Counted from the first letter of the stretch, positions 1 to 7,586 are shown. The stretch: DNA of 64,000 nt from an uncultured Oscillibacter sp. (GCA_910583695.1 CAJTZL010000002.1:1-64000); one strand, 5' to 3'. The notes: generated from the letters alone by a model not told the origin. Numbers and translations: made by a program.

Positions 1-5
1 GCTTT

Positions 6-43
6 GCGGCCTGCCAGAACTTTTTCCTGGCAGGCCGCTTTTC
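6..43 (+). terminator. Intrinsic terminator of a gene upstream of the window
   Basis: A perfect 12-bp stem (GCGGCCTGCCAG at 6-17 against 27-38) with a 9-nt loop is followed by TTTTC on the plus strand. It probably ends a plus-strand transcript that enters from outside the window. Confidence 0.7.
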
Positions 44-52
44 GACAAGCTG

Positions 53-75
53 AGGACCCGCTTTCAGCGGGTCCT
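53..75 (-). terminator. Hairpin downstream of gpsA
   Basis: A 9-bp perfect stem (AGGACCCGC against GCGGGTCCT) with a 5-nt loop lies 29 bases beyond the gpsA stop. The minus-strand side has no clear U run, so it may stabilise the mRNA end or terminate weakly. In the plus direction it is followed by TTCTC. Confidence 0.5.
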
Positions 76-103
76 TTCTCATGCCCTTATCCAAAAACAG
101 GCT

Positions 104-1108
104 TCACAGCCAGGCGGTTCCCAGGAGCTCATCCTTTCCCGGGCGGCCCATCAGCTCCGGAACCACGTCCCGGGCCTGTTTGCCCTGGTACAGCACCTCA
201 TAGGCGCACCGGCAGATGGGCATTTCCACACCCTCCCGTTCCGCCAGCTGGTGGACGCTCTCGGCGGCGTAGTAGCCCTCCACCACCGCGCCCACCTCTT
301 CCATGGCCTCCCGGACGCTCTTGCCCCGGCCGATGAGGATGCCCGCCCGGTTGTTCCGGGAGTGCATGGAGGTGCAGGTAACAATGAGGTCCCCCATGCC
401 CGCAAGGCCCCCAAAGGTCTGGCGGATGCCTCCCAGGTGTTCCCCCAGGCGGGTGATTTCCGCCATGGCCCGGGTCATCAGCAGGGCTTTCGTGTTGTCC
501 TGAAAGCCCAGGCCTGCGCAGATGCCGCAGCTCAGGGCTATGACATTTTTCAGCGCCGCCGCCAGCTCCACGCCCACAATATCCGCGCTGGTGTAGACCC
601 GGAAGCAATCGCTCATGAAGGCGTCCTGGACCAGCCGAGCCCCGTCCCGGTCCGGGCACGCCGCAACACAGGCCGTGGGCAGCCGGAGGCCCACCTCCTC
701 CGCGTGAGAGGGGCCGGAGAGGGCCACCACCCGGCAGACATCCCCGACCGCCTCCCGCAGAACCTGACTCATCCGCAGGTTCGTGTCCCGCTCAATGCCC
801 TTGGAAACCGTCACCAGAATTGTCTCCGGCCGCAGATAGGAGACAATCCGCTTCCCCGTCTCCCGGACGGCGAAGGAGGGACTGGCGCAGACCACCAGCT
901 CCGCCCCCTCCAGGTACTTCAGATCCCCGGTAATGTTCAGCGCCTCCGGCAGGGGGACGCCTTTCAGCAGGGGATTCTCTCGGGTCCGGGCCATCTCCTC
1001 CGCCTTGGCGGGGGTCCGGGACCAAAGGGTTACATCGTGCCCGTTGTCGCAAAGAACCAGCGCCAGGGCCGTGCCCCAGCCGCCGCTCCCCAAAACCACC
1101 GCTTTCAT
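104..1108 (-). CDS. gpsA: Glycerol-3-phosphate dehydrogenase [NAD(P)+]
   Basis: Makes sn-glycerol 3-phosphate from dihydroxyacetone phosphate in the cytoplasm, the first step of phospholipid backbone synthesis. The protein has 334 residues, the usual GpsA length. It opens with a Rossmann nucleotide-binding motif, GSGGWGTALA, near residues 8-17. The C-terminal helical domain contains the conserved stretch VELAAALKNVIAL and GMGDLIVTCTS, typical of the substrate-binding half. The start is preceded by AAGGAGG. Its start codon overlaps the plsY stop by four bases, so it is the last gene of the der-plsY'-plsY-gpsA operon. The next step is catalysed by the product of the adjacent plsY, so the two act in sequence. 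Confidence 0.96.
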   Translation of the reverse strand: MKAVVLGSGGWGTALALVLCDNGHDVTLWSRTPAKAEEMARTRENPLLKGVPLPEALNITGDLKYLEGAELVVCASPSFAVRETGKRIVSYLRPETILVTVSKGIERDTNLRMSQVLREAVGDVCRVVALSGPSHAEEVGLRLPTACVAACPDRDGARLVQDAFMSDCFRVYTSADIVGVELAAALKNVIALSCGICAGLGFQDNTKALLMTRAMAEITRLGEHLGGIRQTFGGLAGMGDLIVTCTSMHSRNNRAGILIGRGKSVREAMEEVGAVVEGYYAAESVHQLAEREGVEMPICRCAYEVLYQGKQARDVVPELMGRPGKDELLGTAWL

Positions 1109-1749
1109 GACTCGCCCTCCTTGTTCTTATGAAATGAAAGTTTCCGCTCCGTGCCATGGAGCAGCCGCGCCGCATTGCCCCGGTGCTGCCAGACCACCAG
1201 CCCCCCCAGCAGGAACGCCAGTACCACAACGCGGATATCCGGATAGCAGTACCAGCTGATGAACGGAAAGCTGACCCCGGCCCACAAGGATCCCAGAGAC
1301 ACGTACCGGGTCAGAATGGTCAGAATCAGAAAGCCGCCCCAGACCACCAGGGCAATGCGCCAATCGATCATGATGGCGATGGTTCCGCCGGAGAGGATGC
1401 CCTTACCTCCCTTAAAGTGGAACATGCAGGGGAACATGTGCCCCAGCAGGCAGAACAGACCCGCCCAATACTTGGCCGTTACGGCCCCGCCGAACACCGT
1501 GCTGGTCAGCAGCACGGCCAGGACCGCCTTCAGCACGTCGCAGAGGATAACCACAAAGGTCAGCCCGCCGCCGAAGGTCCGGTGAAAGTTGGTCAGCCCC
1601 GCGTTGCCGCTACCGTGCTTCCGAATATCGTCCCGGAGAATATACTTGGACACAATCACCGCACCGTTGAAGCAGCCCAGGAAATAGGATGCCATGGCCG
1701 TTCCGCCATAGACGAGGAGCATCGCCAGCCACAGGTTTTCCATATTCAA
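1105..1749 (-). CDS. plsY: Glycerol-3-phosphate acyltransferase PlsY
   Basis: Integral membrane enzyme that transfers the acyl group of acyl-phosphate to glycerol 3-phosphate, giving lysophosphatidic acid. The 214-residue protein has the family's hydrophobic segments and its conserved loops: GSGNAGLTNFHRTFG near residues 46-60 and HFKGGKG near residues 112-118. It overlaps gpsA and the upstream small gene by four bases on each side, which indicates translational coupling. The 3' end shares an identical 18-bp stretch with the 3' end of the upstream gene; that stretch also supplies the AAGGAGG ribosome binding site of gpsA. Assignment is secure from motif content and the gpsA neighbour. Confidence 0.95.
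   Translation of the reverse strand: MNMENLWLAMLLVYGGTAMASYFLGCFNGAVIVSKYILRDDIRKHGSGNAGLTNFHRTFGGGLTFVVILCDVLKAVLAVLLTSTVFGGAVTAKYWAGLFCLLGHMFPCMFHFKGGKGILSGGTIAIMIDWRIALVVWGGFLILTILTRYVSLGSLWAGVSFPFISWYCYPDIRVVVLAFLLGGLVVWQHRGNAARLLHGTERKLSFHKNKEGES
1116..1133. repeat. 18-bp repeat, copy at the end of plsY
   Basis: The 18-bp sequence CCTCCTTGTTCTTATGAA occurs here and again at 1751-1768. Read on the minus strand each copy codes for the last residues (HKNKE) of its gene and carries the ribosome binding site of the next gene. Its position at the same place in two related genes suggests a tandem duplication. Confidence 0.8.
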
Positions 1750-2144
1750 ACCTCCTTGTTCTTATGAACCCCCGCCGGGAGGCAATGCCCCAGCAGGAAG
1801 CACCCCGCCGCCAGCAGGCCGCCCCAGAGCTGCCCCTTGGGAACGTATGAAATCCACCAGCCGTTCCAGCGGCCGAGGAAAACGCTCACGGCCAGCGCCG
1901 CCCCGTCCCAGACCAGGGCGGCCAGGGTCCAGCGCCAGCCGTAGAAGCGGAAGAATCGTCGATAGCCCGGCCCTCCCTGCCGGCGGCCCCCCGGCACCCA
2001 CCTGGGGAGGAGAACCGGGGCATTATACCGTCCCAGCAGGAACGCCGCCGCCATTCCGGGGAGCATCCGCCCGAGAAAATACAGCCAGGCCACGGCCTTT
2101 ATAAACAGGTAAACGGGATAAAACAGCCTCTCCGCCGTACTCAC
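1746..2144 (-). CDS. Small membrane protein, probable truncated PlsY paralogue
   Basis: A 132-residue hydrophobic protein lying between der and plsY, with four-base overlaps on both sides, so it is translated as part of the operon. It aligns by eye with the N-terminal half of PlsY: FLLGRYNAPVLLP matches FLGCFNGAVIVSK, and CFLLGHCLPAG matches CLLGHMFPCMF. It ends just where PlsY has its FKGGKG loop, with HKNKEV, similar to the PlsY tail HKNKEGES. The GSGNxGxTN loop is replaced by a basic stretch, so acyltransferase activity is unlikely. The function is unknown; it could help the membrane assembly of PlsY or be a decaying duplicate that is kept in frame. Confidence 0.75.
   Translation of the reverse strand: MSTAERLFYPVYLFIKAVAWLYFLGRMLPGMAAAFLLGRYNAPVLLPRWVPGGRRQGGPGYRRFFRFYGWRWTLAALVWDGAALAVSVFLGRWNGWWISYVPKGQLWGGLLAAGCFLLGHCLPAGVHKNKEV
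1751..1768. repeat. 18-bp repeat, copy at the end of the truncated plsY paralogue
   Basis: Identical to 1116-1133. It carries the ribosome binding site of plsY on the minus strand and codes for HKNKE at the end of the small gene. The two copies bracket plsY. Confidence 0.8.
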
Positions 2145-3469
2145 AGCTCCTTGTCGCCCCGCTGCCGCACGGAGATGCGGATGGGGGTTCCCTCCAGGCC
2201 GAAGGTGCTGCGGATACAGTTCTCCAGATACCGCTGGTAGGAGAAGTGGAAGAGCTTTGTGTCGTTGCAGAAGATCACGTAATGGGGCGGCTTCACTCCC
2301 ACCTGGGTCATATAGTAGATCTTCAGCCGCCGCCCCTTGTCCGTGGGGGGCTGGACCCGGGTCTGGGCGTCCGCCAGCACGTCGTTCAGCATGCCCGTGG
2401 TAATCCTTGTGGACGCCTGATTGGACACGTAGTCAATGAGCTCAAAGAGCCGCTCCACCCGCTGGCCGGTCTTGGCGGAGATGAAGAGGATGGGGGCGTA
2501 GGCCATGAAGCTCAGGCCCTCCTGGACCTCCTTGCGCATGCGGTCCATGGTCTTGCCGTCCTTCTCCACCAGATCCCATTTGTTCACCACGATGATGCTG
2601 GCCTTTCCCGCCTCGTGGGCAAGGCCCGCCACCTTGGTGTCCTGCTCCGTGACGCCCTCGCAGGCGTCGATCAGAATGAGGCACACGTCCGAGCGCTCAA
2701 TGGCCATGGTGGCCCGGAGGACGCTGTACCGTTCAATGGCCTCCTCCACCTTGGATTTCCGGCGAAGGCCCGCCGTGTCAATGAAGATGAACCTGCCCTT
2801 GTCGTTTTCAAACCGGGAGTCGATGGCGTCCCGGGTGGTGCCCGCCACGTTGGAGACGATCACCCGCTCCTCCCCCAGGATTTTGTTCACCAGGGAGGAC
2901 TTTCCCGCGTTGGGCTTGCCGATGACCGCCACCTTGATGGCGTCGTCCTCCTCTTCCTCCCCGTCCTCCGGAGGGAAGTACCGGAGGCAGGCGTCCAGCA
3001 GGTCCCCGGTGCCGTGGCCGTGAACGGCGGAGACGGCGATGGGGTCCCCCAGCCCCAGGTTATAGAACTCGTAGAAATCCGGGTCCGGGGCCCCGGTGGA
3101 ATCCATTTTGTTCACCGCCAGGACGATGGGCTTCCCGCTCCGAAGGAGCATGGCCGCCACCTCCTGGTCCGAGGCGGTGAGGCCCGTCCGAATATCGGTC
3201 AAAAAGACAATCACCGTAGCGGTCTCAATGGCGGTCTGGGCCTGGTCCCGCATGAACTCCAGAATCTGGTTGTCCGTCCGGGGCTCAATACCCCCGGTGT
3301 CCACCAGGGTGAAGGCCCGGCCGCACCAGTCGGATTCCCCGTAGATGCGGTCCCGGGTAACGCCGGGGGTGTCCTCCACGATGGACAGGCGTTTCCCGAT
3401 GATCTTATTGAACAGCATGGACTTGCCCACGTTGGGGCGGCCCACGATGGCAATGATAGGCTTTGGCAT
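2141..3469 (-). CDS. der: Ribosome-associated GTPase Der (EngA)
   Basis: Essential double-domain GTPase of 50S subunit assembly. The 442-residue product has two tandem G domains: G1 motif GRPNVGKS near residues 9-16 with G3 DTGG and G4 NKMD, then a second G1 GKPNAGKS near residue 185 with DTAG and NKWD. A KH-like C-terminal domain ends in RISVRQRGDKEL. An ATG two codons upstream is only one base from the GGGAGGG ribosome binding site, so the second ATG (MPKPI) at 3469 is the better start. It heads the operon der-plsY'-plsY-gpsA, driven by a sigma-A promoter at 3530-3558. A GC hairpin, 3482-3497, sits directly ahead of the ribosome binding site. Confidence 0.97.
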   Translation of the reverse strand: MPKPIIAIVGRPNVGKSMLFNKIIGKRLSIVEDTPGVTRDRIYGESDWCGRAFTLVDTGGIEPRTDNQILEFMRDQAQTAIETATVIVFLTDIRTGLTASDQEVAAMLLRSGKPIVLAVNKMDSTGAPDPDFYEFYNLGLGDPIAVSAVHGHGTGDLLDACLRYFPPEDGEEEEDDAIKVAVIGKPNAGKSSLVNKILGEERVIVSNVAGTTRDAIDSRFENDKGRFIFIDTAGLRRKSKVEEAIERYSVLRATMAIERSDVCLILIDACEGVTEQDTKVAGLAHEAGKASIIVVNKWDLVEKDGKTMDRMRKEVQEGLSFMAYAPILFISAKTGQRVERLFELIDYVSNQASTRITTGMLNDVLADAQTRVQPPTDKGRRLKIYYMTQVGVKPPHYVIFCNDTKLFHFSYQRYLENCIRSTFGLEGTPIRISVRQRGDKEL

Positions 3470-3529
3470 AAGCATCCCTCCCGGCGGCGCATGCCGCCTT
3501 GTTTTTTTGAAACATACAAATCCAGCTTC

Positions 3530-3558
3530 ATTATAACCGGGATGCGCCGAAGGCGCAA
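3530..3558 (-). promoter_or_regulatory. Sigma-A promoter of the der-plsY-gpsA operon
   Basis: On the minus strand TTGCGC, 17 bases, then a perfect TATAAT. The spacer and -35 contain the short palindrome TGCGCC-TTC-GGCGCA, which could be a regulator site or chance. Confidence 0.7.
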
Positions 3559-3580
3559 GGGAAATCTTTCCGGAAACGGG

Positions 3581-3606
3581 AAAAGGCGGAGGCCGAAGCC
3601 TCCGCC
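3581..3606 (-). terminator. Terminator of the GntR-ABC transporter operon
   Basis: A 9-bp stem (GGCGGAGGC, loop CGAA/TTCG, GCCTCCGCC) is followed on the minus strand by TTTT. It lies just beyond the stop of the ABC permease gene. Confidence 0.8.
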
Positions 3607-3617
3607 TGGAAAAACCC

Positions 3618-4262
3618 TCATTTCCTCCGGCAGTACCCGGCGGCGCTGAGGGCCAGGGAGAGAAGAAACATCCCCGCCAGGGCCAGCGCCCCCGTCAGCA
3701 GCGCAATCGGGAGATTCCCCGCCAGGGACACCAGGTCCGCCACGGTCCACCAGCCGTCCACAAAATTCTTGATGGCGTAAAAAAGCAGGAAGGCCAGAGG
3801 CAGGCTGGTAAACTGGGCAATCTGGGTTCCAAACCAGTAGTAAAAGGGCAGGCTGAACATCGCGAAAACCGGGGGCAGCACCACCGCAGCCAGGATGGAA
3901 AGCCTCAGCACCTCCGGCCAAAAGGTCCCGTACACGGTAAAGGCCGCCAGATTCGATGCCACGGCCCCCGCGACGCTGACCGGCACCGTCAGCAGCACGG
4001 CGGCGTACTTCCCCGCCATCACCTTCCCCACGCCCACCGGCATGGTCCGCTGATAGCTCCTCCAGGCCGTCTTCTCCTCCTTCTCCAGGGCCGTGAGGTG
4101 CAGAAGGCCCACCATCATATCCAGTGCAAAGGAGAACAGCATCCCGGCGTAAGCGCCGCTCTTGTACCAGAACAGAACCAGCAAGCCCCCCAGCACCGCC
4201 AGAACGATCTTGTCAATCCCCTTGAAAAACAGGCACAAATCCTTGTAAATGATTCCCCTCAT
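3618..4262 (-). CDS. ABC-2 type transporter permease
   Basis: A 214-residue membrane protein with about six hydrophobic segments, of the ABC-2 membrane family often paired with GntR regulators in Firmicutes. It starts inside the stop of the ATPase gene (four-base overlap) and is the last gene of a three-gene operon (regulator, ATPase, permease). The amino end MRGIIYKDLCLFFKGID and the cytoplasmic loop with EKEEKTAWRSYQRTMP match this family's layout, in which the permease dimer works with the neighbouring ATPase. The substrate cannot be read; related systems respond to cell-envelope antibiotics or peptides. Confidence 0.85.
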   Translation of the reverse strand: MRGIIYKDLCLFFKGIDKIVLAVLGGLLVLFWYKSGAYAGMLFSFALDMMVGLLHLTALEKEEKTAWRSYQRTMPVGVGKVMAGKYAAVLLTVPVSVAGAVASNLAAFTVYGTFWPEVLRLSILAAVVLPPVFAMFSLPFYYWFGTQIAQFTSLPLAFLLFYAIKNFVDGWWTVADLVSLAGNLPIALLTGALALAGMFLLSLALSAAGYCRRK

Positions 4263-5107
4263 GACGCTTCCCCCTTGATGTAAAACAGCATGATCTCCTC
4301 CAGGGACGCGGCGTCCGCCACGGCCCTGGGATACTTCCGCCCGGCGGCGGAGCGGTCCCGGACCAGGTACTCGACGCTGACCCCGGTCTCCCGGCGGACG
4401 ATGTAATCCCCGGGCTCCACCGCCGTCCCCTTCCCGCAGCGGAGGATGCCATAGCCGTCCATCAGCGTGTCCTTCTCCTCCTCAAAGACAATTTTTCCCT
4501 GGTGAATCAGCACCACGTAGTCCGCAACCTTCTGGATGTCCGAGGTGATATGGGAGGAGAAGAACACGGCGTGCTCCTCGTCCTGGATGAAGTCCAGCAG
4601 AATGTCCAGAATCTCGTCCCGGATCACCGGGTCCAGGCCCGCCGTGGCCTCGTCCATAATCAGCAGCCTGGGCCGGTGGGCCAGGGCGGCGGCAATGGAC
4701 AGCTTCATCTTCATGCCCTTGGAAAAGGTCTTGACCCGCTTTTTCTCCGGCAGGGCGAAGCGCTTCAAAAAGCTCCGGTACGCCTCCCCGTCCCAGACGG
4801 GATAGACCCCGGAGAGGACCTTTTCCACATTCAGAGGCGTGAAGACCTCCGGGAAATTGCAGGTGTCGAACACCACGCCCAGGTCATTTTTCACGGCAGG
4901 GCCGGCGTGGTCCCGGCTCAGGACCTCCACGGTCCCGCCGTCCTTTTTCAGCTCGTTCAAGATCAGGCGAATGGTGGTGCTCTTCCCCGCGCCGTTCTCG
5001 CCGATGAAGCCCACAATGCGCCCCTTCGGCACCTGAAAGGACACGTGGTCCAGGGTGAAGTCCGGGAAGCGCTTGCAGAGGTCCCGGACCAGAATGCTGT
5101 TTTCCAT
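4259..5107 (-). CDS. ABC transporter ATP-binding protein
   Basis: Cytoplasmic ATPase that powers the adjacent permease. In 282 residues it shows Walker A GENGAGKSTT near residues 36-45, an atypical signature FSKGMKMKLSIAAAL (as in YtrB/YxlF-type exporters rather than LSGGQ), Walker B LLIMDEATAGLDP, and the H-loop SSHI. The chosen ATG at 5107 is preceded by AAGGAG; an in-frame TTG six bases upstream is less likely. The gene begins directly after the gntR stop, and its own stop overlaps the permease start, so the three are co-transcribed and coupled. Confidence 0.92.
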   Translation of the reverse strand: MENSILVRDLCKRFPDFTLDHVSFQVPKGRIVGFIGENGAGKSTTIRLILNELKKDGGTVEVLSRDHAGPAVKNDLGVVFDTCNFPEVFTPLNVEKVLSGVYPVWDGEAYRSFLKRFALPEKKRVKTFSKGMKMKLSIAAALAHRPRLLIMDEATAGLDPVIRDEILDILLDFIQDEEHAVFFSSHITSDIQKVADYVVLIHQGKIVFEEEKDTLMDGYGILRCGKGTAVEPGDYIVRRETGVSVEYLVRDRSAAGRKYPRAVADAASLEEIMLFYIKGEAS

Positions 5108-5109
5108 GC

Positions 5110-5487
5110 TCAATCTCCTTCTTCATAAAACAGGGTCAGAATGCCCGTCAGTTTCTCCAGCGGGATGCCGTTGGACCGTCCCAGCTCCGCGGCCCTTTGC
5201 AGCAGGCCCTCCGCCTCCCGGAGCCGCTCCTCCCGGATGAACTCCTGGTTCTGGGCGGCCACAAAGCTGCCCTTGCCGGAGACCGTCTCAATGAAGCCGT
5301 CCCGGGTCAGGTCCTCATAGGCCCTCTGGACCGTGATGACGCTGAGGTGCAGCTCCTTGGCCAGGGCCCGCATGGAGGGCAGGGCCTCCCCGGCGGTTAA
5401 GGTCCCGTCCATGATCTGGGTCTTGATCTGCCGGCAGATCTGCTCATAAATCGGCTTTCCGCTGCTGTTGCTGATGAGAATGTCGAT
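5110..5487 (-). CDS. GntR family (YtrA-like) repressor, apparent ATC start
   Basis: Short 125-residue YtrA-type regulator: winged helix GntR domain near residues 8-75 (KPIYEQICRQIKTQI, SMRALAKELHLSVITVQRAY, DLTRDGFIETVSGKGSFVA) and a short C-terminal dimerisation helix. It begins DILISNSSGKPIYEQ, a stretch that in this family normally follows the initiator Met. Here the codon at that position is ATC. A strong AGGGGG ribosome binding site lies 7 bases upstream of ATC, and the promoter at 5539-5567 excludes the longer upstream reading frame. No ATG, GTG or TTG lies in frame in the leader. Initiation at ATC, or at ATT two codons on, is inferred. It probably represses its own ABC transporter operon. 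Confidence 0.82.
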   Translation of the reverse strand: MDILISNSSGKPIYEQICRQIKTQIMDGTLTAGEALPSMRALAKELHLSVITVQRAYEDLTRDGFIETVSGKGSFVAAQNQEFIREERLREAEGLLQRAAELGRSNGIPLEKLTGILTLFYEEGD

Positions 5488-5513
5488 AGGATCGCCCCCT
5501 TGTATTGTTCGTA

Positions 5514-5534
5514 TTAAGCGTACCGGTTCGTTAA
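5514..5534. promoter_or_regulatory. Candidate GntR operator
   Basis: A dyad of TTAA arms around the central palindrome ACCGGT (TTAA-GCGT-ACCGGT-TCG-TTAA) lies directly downstream of the -10 box of the gntR-ABC promoter, where YtrA-type repressors usually bind. The assignment is by position only. Confidence 0.5.
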
Positions 5535-5538
5535 GTAC

Positions 5539-5567
5539 ACTATAGACGCTTGTGGGCTGTTTGTCAA
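5539..5567 (-). promoter_or_regulatory. Promoter of the gntR-ABC operon
   Basis: Minus strand TTGACA, 17 bases, TATAGT: a near-consensus sigma-A promoter. Transcription would start near 5532, leaving a leader of about 45 bases before the proposed ATC start. Confidence 0.85.
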
Positions 5568-5578
5568 GAGGGAAAACG

Positions 5579-5606
5579 AAAAAAAGAGGGGGAACTCTCC
5601 CCCTCT
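5579..5606 (-). terminator. Intrinsic terminator of the 155-residue gene
   Basis: Stem AGAGGGGG/CCCCCTCT with a 6-nt loop, followed on the minus strand by a run of T residues. It separates the upstream hypothetical gene from the gntR promoter. Confidence 0.85.
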
Positions 5607-5620
5607 CCGTCTCTGCCGGT

Positions 5621-6088
5621 TCAGCCGTTCTCCTCCCAAACCTCGAAGCGGACCAGCCACGCGCCGCCGTCCCCGTCAACCATTCCCACAACCTCTGGAG
5701 TCAGCTCCACCGGCTCCATGCCGTCCACCACGTCCAGCCGCCGGTTTTCCGGCTCCAGATAAAAGAACCATTGGGGAGAAGCCGGGCCTCCGCCGGCCTC
5801 CAGCATATCCGCCTCCAGCACCGTGGCCTCGGCGCCGGGATAGACCGTGTAAACCGGGTACTCCCAGAGCTCCGGGCCTCCGTCATTGCAGAAGTCCTGC
5901 CCGACCTCCCGGACATTGGTAATTTCGATCTTCAGTCCGCCGTACTCAAACCGCCTGGTCTCCCCCCTGGCTTCCTCCGGAGAATCAAAGGCCGCCCAGA
6001 ACGCAAACACCGCCAGCAGGGCGATTCCGGGAAACAGCAGGGACCTGTAACGGTGGACCGGCTTGCAGTGACGCTTCATCGAACGCAT
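5621..6088 (-). CDS. Hypothetical secreted or membrane-anchored protein
   Basis: A 155-residue protein not recognised as a known family. The start at 6088 is favoured by AGGAAAGGAG eight bases upstream; longer in-frame starts would run into the rpmF terminator. A basic N terminus (MRSMKRHCKPVHRYR) is followed by one hydrophobic segment (LLFPGIALLAVFAFWAAF, about residues 16-33), then an acidic, likely extracytoplasmic domain rich in beta-type sequence (FEYGGLKIEITNVREV). This resembles small anchored beta-sandwich proteins, but no function can be given. It follows rpmF on the same strand, behind a strong terminator, so read-through or a promoter not seen here is needed. Confidence 0.7.
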   Translation of the reverse strand: MRSMKRHCKPVHRYRSLLFPGIALLAVFAFWAAFDSPEEARGETRRFEYGGLKIEITNVREVGQDFCNDGGPELWEYPVYTVYPGAEATVLEADMLEAGGGPASPQWFFYLEPENRRLDVVDGMEPVELTPEVVGMVDGDGGAWLVRFEVWEENG

Positions 6089-6118
6089 GGGACACGCTCC
6101 TTTCCTCTTGTAAAAATG

Positions 6119-6153
6119 TGAAAAAAGAGAGGGGAGCCCAGCTCCTCTCTCTT
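6119..6153 (-). terminator. Intrinsic terminator of rpmF
   Basis: A 13-bp stem with one G-U pair and a 3-nt loop, followed on the minus strand by TTTTTT. It lies 15 bases beyond the rpmF stop. Confidence 0.88.
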
Positions 6154-6167
6154 GATCCAACAGAATC

Positions 6168-6362
6168 TTACTTCGAAACGACGGACTTCACGACCTTGAT
6201 CTCCCGGCCGTTGTAAGTACCGCACTCCTGGCACATTCTGTGGGGCAGGTGCATCGCACCGCATTTGGGGCACACCACCAGATTGGGGGCCGTCAGCTTC
6301 CAGGTGGAACTGCGCCGCTTGTCCCGTCTCGCTTTGGATACTTTACCCTTGGGTACTGCCAT
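6168..6362 (-). CDS. rpmF: 50S ribosomal protein L32
   Basis: A 64-residue zinc-ribbon ribosomal protein of the large subunit. It has the invariant opening MAVPKGKVSKARRDKRRSS, then CPKCGAMHLPHRMCQECG, the four-cysteine zinc site of the C+ form of L32, then a basic tail. An AAGGAGGTG ribosome binding site precedes the ATG. It lies 46 bases after the YceD-type gene, an arrangement conserved in many bacteria. Confidence 0.98.
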   Translation of the reverse strand: MAVPKGKVSKARRDKRRSSTWKLTAPNLVVCPKCGAMHLPHRMCQECGTYNGREIKVVKSVVSK

Positions 6363-6408
6363 TGTGACACCTCCTTAATCCTACAAAAGGCGCGGAGCGC
6401 GCTTCTCG

Positions 6409-6906
6409 TTATTTGTTCTCCAAAAGGCTTGCCAGGGCCGCCAGCCGGGGGTCCGGCTCCTTTTTGCAGGAGCAGGGGCCGCAATTCAAATCAGCGCCGC
6501 ACCGAGGGCACAATCCCTTGCAATCTTCCGAACACAGTGTTTTGCTGTCCATTCCGAGGATAAAGGCCGTCCGGGCCAGCTCGCCCGCGTCCACCTTTCC
6601 ATCCTCCAGCAGGACAATCTCATCGCTCTCCTCGTTCTGGAGCTCCTCCGCCAGCATACAGCGGCAGGTGACTTCCTTATCCAGAGGGAACTCCTTCCCG
6701 CAGCGGTCACATACCGCGTCCAGCACGGTCTCCGCCGTCAGGTCCAGCTCCAGCAGGTCCGCCGTATTGCGGACCTCCCCCTCCACCGCCACAGGACGGC
6801 CAATGGGCTTTCGCCCATCAAATTCCAGGTCGGACAGGTCCAGCTCAAACCGGAAGTCCAAACGCCTGCCGGGGGTGTGGAGTATGGGTCTTACATCAAT
6901 TACCAT
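6409..6906 (-). CDS. YceD/DUF177 family protein
   Basis: A 165-residue protein of the family encoded next to rpmF and linked to 23S rRNA accumulation in other organisms. The sequence shows a beta-rich N-terminal part, a CDRCG pair near residues 71-75, and a C-terminal cysteine cluster C-x5-GLCPRCGADLNCGPC-x-C, together likely binding zinc. The acidic segment between (EELQNEESDEIVLLEDG) is typical of the family. It is transcribed from a consensus promoter at 6934-6962 and followed by rpmF in the same operon. Confidence 0.9.
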   Translation of the reverse strand: MVIDVRPILHTPGRRLDFRFELDLSDLEFDGRKPIGRPVAVEGEVRNTADLLELDLTAETVLDAVCDRCGKEFPLDKEVTCRCMLAEELQNEESDEIVLLEDGKVDAGELARTAFILGMDSKTLCSEDCKGLCPRCGADLNCGPCSCKKEPDPRLAALASLLENK

Positions 6907-6933
6907 AAGCTACCTCACAACGATACCTTACGT

Positions 6934-6962
6934 ATTATAAAGGATAGTCCCGCCAATGTCAA
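6934..6962 (-). promoter_or_regulatory. Consensus promoter of the yceD-rpmF operon
   Basis: Minus strand TTGACA, 17 bases, TATAAT: a perfect sigma-A promoter, as expected for ribosomal protein genes. The AUG lies about 25 bases beyond the predicted start of transcription. Confidence 0.92.
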
Positions 6963-6990
6963 ACAATTTTTTCGTTTTTTGCCCTCTTTT

Positions 6991-7452
6991 TTATTCCTCG
7001 TCGTCATTGCCTCCAAAGGGCAGGGCAATTCCCAGAAAGGTTGGCCGGAAACCCTTGCGGATTTTTTCCAGGGACGCGGCCCGATAGGCCTCCTTGGGCC
7101 ACCGGGCCGCCCAGCCCTCCCGGAGCTTCTCCTCCAGCGGGGCGCAGACCGGGTCCTCCATCAGCACGGGGCTGAGAAAGCAGACGATCATCTGCTTGTC
7201 GTTCAGCATGGCCAAGGAGCGGTTCCAGGGCTTCTGCCGCCTCCAGCCCTCCGCCAAGCCGTCCAGCAGCACCTCCGTCAGGGCCTCAATGCCCTCCTCC
7301 CCATCCGCCAGCGCCGCCTCCCGGAAGAGCGGGGCATACTGCGCCTTGTATTCCTCATACGCCCTGTCGTACTCCTTCCGGTTAAACCGGGCCAGCCAGG
7401 GCTTTCCGTCCTGGATGGCCTCCAGCAGGGTTTCGGTCTTCACTTCGCTCAT
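6991..7452 (-). CDS. Hypothetical soluble protein
   Basis: A 153-residue acidic, helix-rich protein with no signal peptide or membrane segment and no motif that I recognise. GGAGGAGG precedes the ATG at a good distance. Conserved-looking elements are FNRKEYDRAYEEYKAQYAPLF, LNDKQMIVCFLSPVL and a C-terminal LPFGGNDDEE. It lies between the yceD promoter and the divergent pseudouridine synthase gene. Many Oscillospiraceae encode similar short cytosolic proteins of unknown role, and nothing here points to a reaction. Confidence 0.72.
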   Translation of the reverse strand: MSEVKTETLLEAIQDGKPWLARFNRKEYDRAYEEYKAQYAPLFREAALADGEEGIEALTEVLLDGLAEGWRRQKPWNRSLAMLNDKQMIVCFLSPVLMEDPVCAPLEEKLREGWAARWPKEAYRAASLEKIRKGFRPTFLGIALPFGGNDDEE

Positions 7453-7586
7453 GGTGCCTCCTCCTTCTCCGGCGGGAACAGCCCCGCCGCCTCACCGTCT
7501 CCCAAACCCGAAGGCGGGTCCCGCCAGCCGTCCCGGGACCGCCCAAGAGATGGCTGAAAAATTCCAGGACCGCTTCGGGTTCCTCC

